Positions 45,711-55,308 of a stretch of DNA of 64,000 bases are shown one piece after another. The notes below the pieces were generated by a model. It was given only the letters and a program-made list of their open reading frames with translations, had not been told where the DNA came from and did not search any database. Location: the NCBI GenBank assembly GCA_018136815.1, contig CM030939.1, positions 3,155,419 to 3,219,418 of the forward strand, written 5' to 3'. The translations under genes were made by a program, and so were the position numbers. Every line of letters starts with the position of its first letter. The first letter of the stretch is position 1. Origin of the DNA: Isochrysis galbana (Eukaryota > Haptophyta > Isochrysidales > Isochrysidaceae).

Positions 45711-46644
45711 GCGATCGGCCCCCCCTCTCCCCCCCTCCGTCACGCGCACTCACGCTCTACCCGTAAAGAATTGGCGGTCGCGCCCGCGGGGGGATCGGTT
45801 CCTTTAGATCTAAGCTACATTCGGCATTTGATTCCCGCCCGATGCAGCGCCGTGTCGGGCTGCCGACAGTCCGACCACCCTCTGACCCTCTGGCATCATT
45901 GCCCGCGCAGCCCACCCAGCTCCTCACAGCGCGCGCACGCGGCTACCCTGGCTACCAGAGGCCCCACCCCGACCATCCCGACCCGCCCCTCGCAGGATTC
46001 ACCCTCTCTCGAACTCGGCATCGAGAACTAGGCTCAGCTCACCGGCGCGGCCGTCCACGCGTGGCTGACGAGCCTCCGCGTCGAGGCTGCCTACGCGGCC
46101 ATCCTCTCTCTGACAGTGCCAGATCCGGCATTGATCGATGAGGCGAGACCCGTGGGTGGCCCCAGGACGGGCCTCGTCGTGGCGCTCTACGCTGCGGCGG
46201 GCAGGAAAGCCCAAGATCCTGCTAGAGCGCCTCATAGCGCATCTCGCGGGAACCCACCACCCAGAGCAGAAATCATTGTTTGCCGCTGGGTGGTGGCCTT
46301 GGCAGGTGGCATTGAAAATTAATTTATACTGTTGATGACGCGCGACGGCGCAACGAAAGCACTCCGGGCACGCGGAGCTCGAGAAGCGAAGAAGCACACC
46401 AAGGTCTTCGCAATACTTGACGTAAACGTCAAGTAGAGCTGTACACCGTGGAGCCGACGCGGCGTCAGTCAACCTCCGGTGGGCAGCTGAGACAGAGAGC
46501 CGCTGGCAGTCCGCCAGTCAGACTTAAGTAAACATCGGCAAAAGCGGCGGCGGCGACGGGCCAGTAAGTGGGGGCGGCGGCGGCGGCGGCGCTCCCTCGG
46601 CTACGTCAGACGTCAACATTCAAAGGGATCTACAAATGGCTGAC
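45711..46644. other. Intergenic; a weak protein-like stretch near 46033-46140
   Basis: A plus-strand frame reads LTGAAVHAWLTSLRVEAA and LTVPDPALIDEARP, which looks protein-like (perhaps a retroelement gag scrap) but matches no family I can name. Not called as a gene. Confidence 0.35.
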
Positions 46645-46790
46645 TGCGACGAGGATTCGGCGCGCGGCCTGCACGATTGGCGTGGCTGTGTGGGTGGTCC
46701 CTGTGCATTTGGTGTCTGGAGGGGCCCCCCATCCTGATGGATCGTCGAAATCGGGCACGCAGCGCGCCCGGCATCAGTTTGATAATAATA
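46645..46790 (+). repeat. Single unit of the ~203-bp TIR-element repeat
   Basis: GGCGCGCGGCCTGCACGATT, then CATCCTGATGGATCGTCGAA and GCACGCAGCGCGCCCGGCAT, as in 2536-2870 and 15121-15590. No termini nearby. Confidence 0.75.
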
Positions 46791-48011
46791 ACATCTGAAG
46801 ATTCGGGCTACTCACGCTAGCTATACAGTCCACGTACTCACGGTACTCACTCAAGACATCGCCTATACCCCAGTTTACTCACTCCCTTACACCACCCCCT
46901 TCATTCCTTTGTCTTTGGTATCGGGGGGGGGGCCGCGTGCACTACAACGGGCCAAGTGCAGGGGGTGGGCTGGGGCAGACCTGCTGGTGTGGTGTTCCTG
47001 TGGCAAAACAAACGTAAACGCCTGTTGCATGTGACACTTCGTGCCCCTGGGAGGTCTCGGCTCCCTCTTCTCGCGTCTTTTTCAAGTATCTCCGCGTTTT
47101 CGCGGCATTCGTGTGTCGCTCGGGGTGTCGGCCTGTAAACATACCGCATCGACAGCACCCCTAGCTCGCGCAGGTTTAAAGTTAGTATCGAGGAAAGAGG
47201 TCGGACATAACTCTTTTCTGGCCAGAGGTCGTGCGTGCACACCACCGAGTGTTGGTCGTGTTGGCATCACCTCCTCGCTCCAAAAGTTTTTTGGAGGTTG
47301 ATCGGCGGTGCACGCGCGCGCGTCCTCCCGGAGGACACCGACCCAAACTGACAGGCGTCGACACCGCCAACTACCCGTGTACGCTTAAAGTTAAAGTTAA
47401 TTCTAATTGCCAATGTCCACTCTTTGGCGCCAATGGCATCATTGCATTTTTTATAAAGTTCAAACGAGAAGTCTTTAGGCATCATCATCTGATATGTCAC
47501 CGGTGACATATGGAATACTTACTACGTACTGGTACAAAAAAAGATTCGGTGTTCGTTCGGCGGGACTGGCTGCGATGTCCCCTTTTCTGCGGTCAAACCG
47601 CATACTGCAAGTCTGTATCTGAATAAGGGGGTCCTTCAAGTAGAACTTATACCGTCCACACGGGGGGCACTTGCCAAAAAAACAACCAAACCTGAGGTTG
47701 CACCCTCTAGGCCCGAGCGCCCGAGCCAGCCAACCAGCCAACGTCCCGAGCCGGCCACGGTCGCCGCTGCGATGCCCTCGCCTACACCTCCCAAGCCCGC
47801 CGCCTCGTCAAAAGCGTCGAAATCTTCTTCCACGCCTAATGACGCCACGGCCTCGTTGGTTGCCGCCGTCCAGTAGCTTTCCGAGTACAAAAGCGAGAGC
47901 CACTGTCCGAGCTGCGTAGGGCGTAAAGTAGGGCCTCGGGTGGAGGAGGGTCTGAGGCGGACGGGCGATACCGGGGGGGGGCTCGGTGTGGAGCGATGCC
48001 GATGTGATTGC

Positions 48012-48053
<42 letters not shown>

Positions 48054-48415
48054 AGAGAGAGAGAGTCGTGGGGGTATAGGAAAGGAAAGAGCGGGGGAAT
48101 TCTGTGCTACTGTCTCTGCTGTCGATCCGCGGGGGGAGCGGGAGGTGATATTTGAGAGAGGGAGAGAGATCTGATGGGATGGGAAGAAGATGGAATAGAG
48201 CAGCAAAGGGAGGGAGGGAGAGGGACGGAGCAGGAGAGGGAGAGAGACAAGGAATGGGAATCAGAAGAGAGAGAATAAGAGGGGGGTGGAGGGAGGGGGT
48301 GCGTGAGCGGTAGACGCGCGGGAAGATCGATCAGAAGAAAGAGAGATGAGAGAAGAAAAAGCCGGAGGGAAGGATGGAAGGATGGGGTAGAGAGAGGGGC
48401 AGAGATAGGAGGAGG
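46791..48415. other. Intergenic; 20-bp palindrome and (GA)n
   Basis: 47492-47511 is a perfect palindrome, ATATGTCACCGGTGACATAT. 47683-47876 has a frame rich in Pro/Ser/Ala ending in LVAAVQ that could be a gene end but has no support. 48018-48065 is (GA)n; GA-rich sequence continues to the next start codon. Confidence 0.5.
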
Positions 48416-51293
48416 ATGGCGGATCACGAGGTGGACGTGCTCGTGGTGGGCGCGGGGCCCGTGGGTCTCACTGCGGCAGTCGGCCTGGTAGATCGCGGCG
48501 TGCGCGTGCTTCTCATCGACGCTCTCGCCGCGCCGTCCACCCAGACCAAGAGCTCGATCACCCACCACCGTACACTCGAGCTTCTGCCTGCACACGTCGT
48601 CGATGAGCAGCAGGCGGCATCGTGCCTTCTCCGAGGCCTCTCGCTCTACGAGAGTCTGCGAGCCGATCGTGAGGAGAGGGGAGATAGCAGGGTCAAGCTT
48701 GTCCTCGCTGTCGACGCGCAAGGACACTCCGACTTTGCGGGAGAGGGCCTGTGGGCGCAGCAGCAGTGGAAGACGGAGCAGAACCTCTCCAAGTACCTCA
48801 ATCGGAAGCTCGACGAGACTGGCCAGATGCACGCACTTCGCTCGACGCGGCTGGTCTCTGCGAAGCACGCTCAGGATGGTGCCAGTGTACTCGTCACAAT
48901 TGAGACGGATGGCGTCCTGTCAACTGTGCGCTGCAAGTTCCTGATTGGGTGCGACGGCGCACACTCCACGGTGCGCAAGACGCTCAATATCCGCTTTGAT
49001 GGCGAGACCATGTCGGAGGGCTTCCTCGCCCTTCACGCATCATTCTCGGGCGTCGCTCGAGAAATGACTGAACGGGGCGTTATCATCTTCTCGGACGGTG
49101 ATGGGGACGAGGCCGGCTTCGTGTTCAGCATCCTGCAGCCAAATGATCCGCCCTACTCTGCGCTTGTCATCATTGACCTCTCACCCAAGCAATGCGAAAG
49201 CTTCTACAATGGTCAGAGAGACAAGCACGGCAATCATCTGATGCGCGAGATCACCCCCGAGGAGGTCATTGACATAGCCAGGTCCGTGTTCTATCCACCA
49301 CCTGAGGTCAGGCCCATCTCCCGGAGAGTGCTTTTAGTGAGCTTTCAAGCCTAAGAAGTGGACCTCGCCGCTTGGGCGAATCTGCTGCGCGCCTTCCCGC
49401 CCCATCCGACGCCCTCGCTGATGCCAGGTGTCGCGGCTTCGGCTCGCCTACGACCACGATCCTCCCAAACAGTGTGCAGTGGTGCACTTCCTTTCGGGTC
49501 TCTTCGCGCATGGCAGAGCATTACCGCTCTGGGCGGATCTTCCTCTGCGGCGACGCCTGCCATTGCCATTCCCCCCTTGGTGGGCAGGGAATGAATATGG
49601 GAATGCAGGACGCGACGAACCTTTGCTGGAAGCTTGCCATGGCGATCAAGGGACAGCTTGTTGATCCAGAGCCACTGCTGAACACGTAAGGATCCCATCG
49701 ACTAGTTTGACTAGGCGTCGCCTACCTGGCGTGCAGCAAGCCACCCCCCACTCTCACGCATGCACACCTACAAAGCACCGCTTACCTATGGCTCTTACAC
49801 CTGCCCCACCGGGATTGGACCAGGCCCACTCGCCATCTCACGGTTTGAGTGTTCCGTCATTGCCTTAGGTATGAGGAAGAACGGCGAGGCGTCGATGCGC
49901 GCATTCTATCTGCCATTGAACGCGCCGCACATATCTCCTCCTCACGCTCGCCTTTCTTGTACTGGGCGCGAGGACGTGCCCAGAGACTGATTGCGCGCCT
50001 TACCGCTATCCATGGCCCGCTCGTTCGGACTCTCTCGCAACAAGTATGGAGCCGGAATTTCCCGTTCTTTGTGAATGGCGTGGCAGTGCACCTCAGTCTA
50101 GGGTGTGGTCGCTCATCATCTCGTCTCACGCCTTGTCGACAGGTCCACTCATACGCTGGATGCTCAGGAGTATCCGAGCATTGGGAGCGTCCACCACCGA
50201 TCCCTGTGCCCGCTTCTCGCATCTTCCCCTTTGGTGGGTATCGCCGCCGACAGAATCTGTTCCGCTGGCTCAGCCCGCGCGTTCGGGCCGGTGACCGTAC
50301 GCCGAATCTGACTTTGCCGCCTCCCATCACAGCCGACCATGCCAATGGGAAGCCCTTGGAACAACACAGCCTTTATCCCTACGCGCTTGGTTGGGTTGTG
50401 CTGTTCTTTGAAGGGTCGCCAGAAGAAAACCAGTCGCAAGAAATTCACCTGCGCGATGTCATTGTGAGGCCTGTCGTTCAGCTGACGCTTGCTGCACGAG
50501 AGGTGAGGCTCCGCTCACCCCTCCTCGCCGCACGGATCTGAGAGTCGGTCATGCCGCTTCTGAAGGCAATTTCCCCATCTCTCTACTGATCTCTTATTTC
50601 ACACTTTGTTTATGGCGTTGCCGTCTGCTCGACTCGTACTGTTGCCCCGCTTACCCCATCTCCCATGACCTATTCACTCTTTATGACTCGATCGTCGTCC
50701 ATGCCTGCCTATCTCAGCTCCTCCAAGCCGCCCCGATATTGAATTGCGCATTTGTGTTTCCTTCGTCCGACACGGCCGCTGCTGAAGCGATGGGTGTTCG
50801 AGGTCAATGCCTCTTCCTCATTCGCCCAGATTCACACGTCGCCCTTCGTGTGGAACCTTGCCGTGAAGCTGCAGTGCTTAGGTAGGTTTTAGGCGGGCGG
50901 CGCAGGAGGGGTGATAAGCGGGCTTGCCTTTCGGCCGAGGACGGTGGAATGTTGCCCGCGAAAAAGCTAAGACTTCTCGAGCCTGTTGATCTCATTCGCA
51001 GTTGCTCTATGCCATCTTCTCCTGCTCCCTTACACTCTTCTACCTATGCACACTACTGCAGGTTCATGATCAAGACTATTCGGGCCGCTGGCGTAATACC
51101 AGCGTACATTTCGCACTCAATGAGTGCAGCCGATTCGTGTGCCTCGGAGCGTGGAAAACTCAAGACATCAAATACGATGAAATTGCCATATGCGAGCCCC
51201 AACTTTGATTCTGTGCCTCTCATTGGCATTGCTATCACCATAGCCTGTACCGCCGCCGCTGTCGGTGTATTTCGTGCAGCATTGCGAGGATAA
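48416..51293 (+). CDS. FAD-dependent aromatic-type monooxygenase with C-terminal membrane anchor
   Basis: Exons 48416-49306, 49480-49685, 49869-50043, then a segment ending at 50502, 50718-50881, 51062-51293. Class A flavoprotein hydroxylase of the phenol hydroxylase/PheA group: VDVLVVGAGPVGLTAAVGLV (GxGxxG, FAD), GCDGAHSTVRK (DG motif), GRIFLCGDACHCHSPLGGQG (GD motif), AGDRTPNL, and a thioredoxin-like C-terminal part (MGVRGQCLFLIRPDSHVALR). The last ~22 residues are hydrophobic (IGIAITIACTAAAVGVFRAA), predicting a tail anchor. Substrate unknown. Reading is open from 49869 to 50502, so the intron after 50043 (acceptor 50142 or 50253) is uncertain. Donors are GTC, GTA, GTA and GTA besides one GTG, unlike other genes in the window. 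Confidence 0.92.
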
Positions 51294-51785
51294 AATTCCC
51301 ATCTCATTCCCTGTGCAGCGGCTCAAAAGGCCTAGGGAGAGCGCACTTCGTCATCTTTTCTATCAGACTCCATCTTAGAGCACTTGAAGCAAGGATGCGC
51401 TTTTACCCATCCTCTGTCAACTATCGTTAAAACGATATGGTCATGGAGCGCGCCGGACGCGCCCCTCCTCTTCTCCCGCCCCGCCGGCCGACGAGATCAT
51501 GGCGGAAGCCGCGCAGCCGAACCGCCCTCTAGCCAGGGCATAAGACGCGAAAGACCACATAGCCACCTTCCTGAGGGAAGAAACTGCGGCTAGAGCGCGA
51601 CCCTCGATCCAATCCGCCCTGGAGCTGAAGGCCGCGAGAGCCTGAAGCCGTCCGGCTCGCGAGGCAAGGACCAGACGAAAAGCTAACGTCAGAGCGCTAG
51701 CTTTGACACAAAAAGAACTAGCGGAAGCTCGTAGTAGGATCCCGCTAAAAGACCTCCCCCTCTGAGGGGGCCCTCGGTTCCCCCA
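51294..51785. repeat. Spacer with the conserved hairpin motif
   Basis: 51419-51454 is the second copy of the hairpin motif, here TATCGTTAAAACGATA followed by GGTCATGGAGCGCGCC. The rest shows no gene. Confidence 0.5.
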
Positions 51786-52350
51786 GGGGCAACTAAGTTT
51801 ATACTTGGTTGACCCATGGGGGGGCACGAGCCCCCCCCTCTCTCCACTCCTCCCCTGCCATGGGGGAGGAACCACCCATCCTCCTGGCATGCCTGATGGC
51901 TTGCCAGGAGGCCACTGCCCTACTGACCCACTCTCTTCCCCACAGGCTCGCCCCATTCGCCCATCCTGGCCCCTCGTGACCAGCCCATTGCTCCAACCCC
52001 CCCTCCCCAACTAAGTTTATACTTAGTTCGCCCATGGGGGGGCACGAGCCCCCCTCTCTCTCCACTCCTCCCCTGCCATGGGGGAGGAACCACCCACTCT
52101 CCTGGCACGCCTGATGGCCTGCCAGGAGCACACTGCCATGCTGACCCATCCCTCTCCCCACAGGCACGCCTGATTCGCCCGCCCTGGCCTGTCGTGGCCA
52201 GCCCATCCCTCTGACCAGCCCCTCCTCCCCCTGGGCCCCCCTGTTCAGGACCCCCCAGCCAGCTCCAGTCGACCCGCAGGGGCTCGGAGCGCCAGCGAGG
52301 GAGAGGCAGGAGGGGCCAGGGCCATGCCCCAGCCTCACCTGCCCCCTGAG
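51786..52350 (+). repeat. Two adjacent retroposon 5' modules
   Basis: The first starts at 51788 (AACTAAGTTTATACTTGGTT) and stops at 52011, where a second begins (AACTAAGTTTATACTTAGTT) and runs to about 52358 (…CCCCCTGAGCTGTGCTC). Both follow the 53501 copy; the second cuts the first. Neither has a 3' module or a recognised target duplication. Confidence 0.75.
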
Positions 52351-52371
52351 CTGTGCTCGGCGTTTCTGCGC

Positions 52372-52701
52372 CACTGCTGAAGTCGGGCGTGCAAAGGGCC
52401 ACCTCTGCTGCCCCGGCAGCATCCGGGCCGTTCGTCGCTGCAGCACTCTCGCAAGCTGCACCACTCCCGCAACACTGGGAATGCGTGACGCTAAGCCTTC
52501 GCCTTCTGAAGGAGCCCAGCCGGAGAGCGCCTGACTCACCATTGGTTGCCAAATCTGCGACACCACTGACTTCGGGCGCTCGACTGGCGACCTCTACGGC
52601 CTCAGCAGCATCCTCGCAGTTTGCCGCTGCAGCACTCCAGCAACCCCGGGAGTGCGCAACGCTACCCCTTCGCCGTCTGAAGGAGCCTAGGCCCGAGACA
52701 T
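52372..52701 (+). repeat. In-frame 63-codon tandem repeat of unknown origin
   Basis: A plus-strand frame to the TGA at 52699-52701 contains two related units 189-190 bp apart: SGVQRATSAAPAASGPFVAA…LLKEP and SGARLATSTASAASSQFAAA…LKEP. Differences are many but the frame is kept. It directly follows a retroposon 5' module. No family recognised and no start codon identified. Confidence 0.5.
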
Positions 52702-53500
52702 GACCATTAATGCAAGCCGGGGCGCTCAGATGACCCGCCCGCCCGCCCCGGGCTCTGCCGGGGTCTCTGCAGGGCCTGCTGGGACATCTTCACCTGCGTC
52801 TTCACCTGCGTCGGCGTGCGGCATCGGCCAGCGGCTCAGTGCAGCCGCCGATATTCCCAGTTGTAATTATTTTTATTCTGTGCCCCTGGCCCCCCCTGCC
52901 CCCTGCCTCTCCCTTGCTGGCCCCGCTGGCCCTGGGTGCCTTCCTAGCGGCTCGATTGGTCTGTGCTAAGTGGTGAAGGGGGTGTGTCAGTACGATGTGG
53001 GACCAGTGCAGGCGAAGGCGTGCGGCGCGCGGTGCGCGCGCGGCGAGCAGAGTCTAGACGTCTAGACAAGTGTGGTGTCAGCTGTCAGCGCTCAGCCCCT
53101 GCCAGCTGGCAGCTGGCAGGGGCTGAGGATGAGTGCGCAGGCCCACCCTGGGGGTGTCTGCGATGCAGGGAGGGGGGCGCGAGCCCCGCATGACCCCTAC
53201 TTTATAAAAATAGGTTGGCGTTCACTACATACCAACCTTAGAAGCCACGCTCATAAGATTCGCTACGCTTGGTGAGAGGACGCGCCCTGCCGAGCCTCCA
53301 TAGCTCAGCGCGAACCGGAAAGAAAGGCCGCGCCCAAGGAAGGAAACCTAAAATCAAAACCCCGCTGGAGCTTAGTACCCCCATCTTCACAGAAAACCAA
53401 AAAGGTAGACTAAGAATGAGGATCACCCTAAGCCAAGTGGCGGAAGCGCTCGGCCTTGCCGAACGACTTGCCTAAGACGCACCTATACCCCGCCCCAAGG
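52702..53500. repeat. Spacer with a retroposon 5' fragment (minus)
   Basis: 53085-53214 is a minus-strand 5' module of the AACCTATTTTTATAAAGTAG subtype with the CCCCTGCCAGCTGCCAGC stem. 53215-53500 is unique; its end is the left copy of the next target duplication. Confidence 0.6.
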
Positions 53501-54381
53501 GAACTAAGTTTATACTTAGTTCGCCCATGGGGGGGCACGAGCCCCCCTCTCTCTCCACTCCTCCCCTGCCATGGGGGAGGATCCGCCCACTCTCCTGGCA
53601 CGCCTGATGGCTTGCCAGGAGCACACAGCCCTGCTGACCCATTCCTCTCCCCACAGGCCCGCCTGACTCGCCCGCCCTGGCCCGTCGTGGCCTGCCCATT
53701 CCTCTGACCAGCCCCTCCTCCCCCTGGGCCCCCCTGTTCAGGACCCCCCAGCCAGCTCCAGTCGACCCGCAGGGGCTCGGAGCGACAGCGAGGGAGAGGC
53801 AGGAGGGGCCAGGGCCATGCCCCAGCCTCACCTGCCCCCTGAGCTGTGCTCCCAGGCCCTGCAGGCCATCTGGGGACCTGAGCGAGGGGCCGCAGGCGCG
53901 CGCCATGGGCCCCCGCCGCAGGGAAGAGAGGAGGAAAAGGGAAGAGGGAGGGGAGGGGGGAGCGGCAGCTCTCCCCTCCGGCAGAAACGTGTCTTCTCGC
54001 CCCGTTTGGGTAAGAGAAGACGGGGGCGCCAGAGCCAGGAGGGAAGGGCCGCGGCTCGCCGTGGCCACTCGCACTAGCGAGGGAGATTAGCGCTTCTGGG
54101 CCCCTATCTCACGAGTGCCCCCCCCCCCCTGCGTTGCTTTTACCCGAAAGGGGTTTTCCCCCAGCGTGGACTCGAGGAGAGGACGCGCTGGGGTGCGCGG
54201 GGTCGGTGCGTGCACTGGGGGGAGGACAAATATCGAGGGGAGGGGGCGGTGCCCCCTCCCCCCGGTAGCACCCGGACACCTGGCTCGTCAGGCATGGCGG
54301 GATTCCGGGACGGAAAAGTTGTGTCCAATTAGCTAGTGGGGTTGGCTAGGATATAACATTAATTATTTTATTTTTTATTAT
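53501..54381 (+). mobile_element. SINE-like retroposon, copy 5 (best preserved)
   Basis: Exact 17-bp direct repeat TATACCCCGCCCCAAGG (53484-53500, 54382-54398). The 5' end AACTAAGTTTATACTTAGTT (53503 on) is a near-perfect hairpin; next come CCATGGGGGGGCACGAGCCC and a ~300-bp body. The 3' module (from about 53930) has GTCTTCTCGCCCCGTTTGGG and CCGGACACCTGGCTCGTCAG and ends GGCTAGGATATAACATTAAT plus an AT-rich tail. 881 bp. No long conserved frame, so it depends on another element's reverse transcriptase. Confidence 0.9.
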
Positions 54382-54534
54382 TATACCCCGCCCCAAGGCC
54401 TACTTGGGGCTGGGGCGCAAGCTCACCGCGCGACAACACAAGCTCCAAAGACGACACGACACCCGCTTAACATTAAAAAAGAAATAGGTCACCTAGTGAC
54501 ACAGAAGGAAGGCGAGAACACTCGCTGAGGACAG

Positions 54535-54703
54535 GTGCACCCCGCCCAGCCCAACCTCCCCAACAACCTGAGCCCCTAAGTAGAGCACCGGGGGAGATGC
54601 CGCAAGGCGGGAAGTGAGGGAGTGAGAAGGGAAGGGGCGTGGCTACGAAAGTGAACCTCAGTGCCGCGCGCGAGGCGAGAATATTAAAAGTTTTTTTTTG
54701 AGC
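54535..54703 (+). repeat. Dispersed ~180-bp repeat, second copy
   Basis: Inverse of 7882-8060, ending GCGAGAATATTAAAAGTTTTTTTTT. See that entry. Confidence 0.7.
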
Positions 54704-55308
54704 TACCCCTTCAGGCGAGAAAAAACAATCACGAATGCGAGGTGGAGGACATTCGGTGGCACACACCATGGCTCGGCCGCGGCTAGGGCGCTCCACACAC
54801 AAGCATACGCGCACATAGACGTACTCAGGTAAAGGTAGGTGCGGAGCGCAAAGCGCGCCGAGCAACTGTTGCAGCTAGGAATTAAGCGTCGACACGCGAG
54901 TCATAAAGGCGAGAGTCCGGAATCCGGGTGCCGCGCTCACACCGAATTCTATATTTATGGGAGAGGACGTACTGCGCAACACTGATTTGGGAATCAACTG
55001 CGAATGTGATGATCATGCCCAAAGGTTTGTGGATGTGTGCCCTGCGCTCGCGCGATGGAGGGGCGGAACATAGAGCAGAAGTGCATAGCTAATGGCCACT
55101 AGATTGAAGGCTGTGGCTTCTTGATGTGTACCATTTTGGGTCAGGTACCGGTACATGAATGGGGAGGTGCAACCTGTATATGGCAATCGGATGAAAAGTT
55201 CTAGGACCTCGTTGCAGCCCATCGTTCGAGGAGTATTGCAGGAGAAGAAAGCCGTCGAAGAGAATACATCAAACCGTGCTTCTACCCTCATTGTCCTTCT
55301 CCAGTATG
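54704..55308. other. Intergenic
   Basis: No gene or repeat recognised. Confidence 0.5.

Noticed and set aside
46033-46320. Possible gag-like coding exon
   Set aside because: Protein-like stretch but an upstream stop, no start and no family; not enough for a call.
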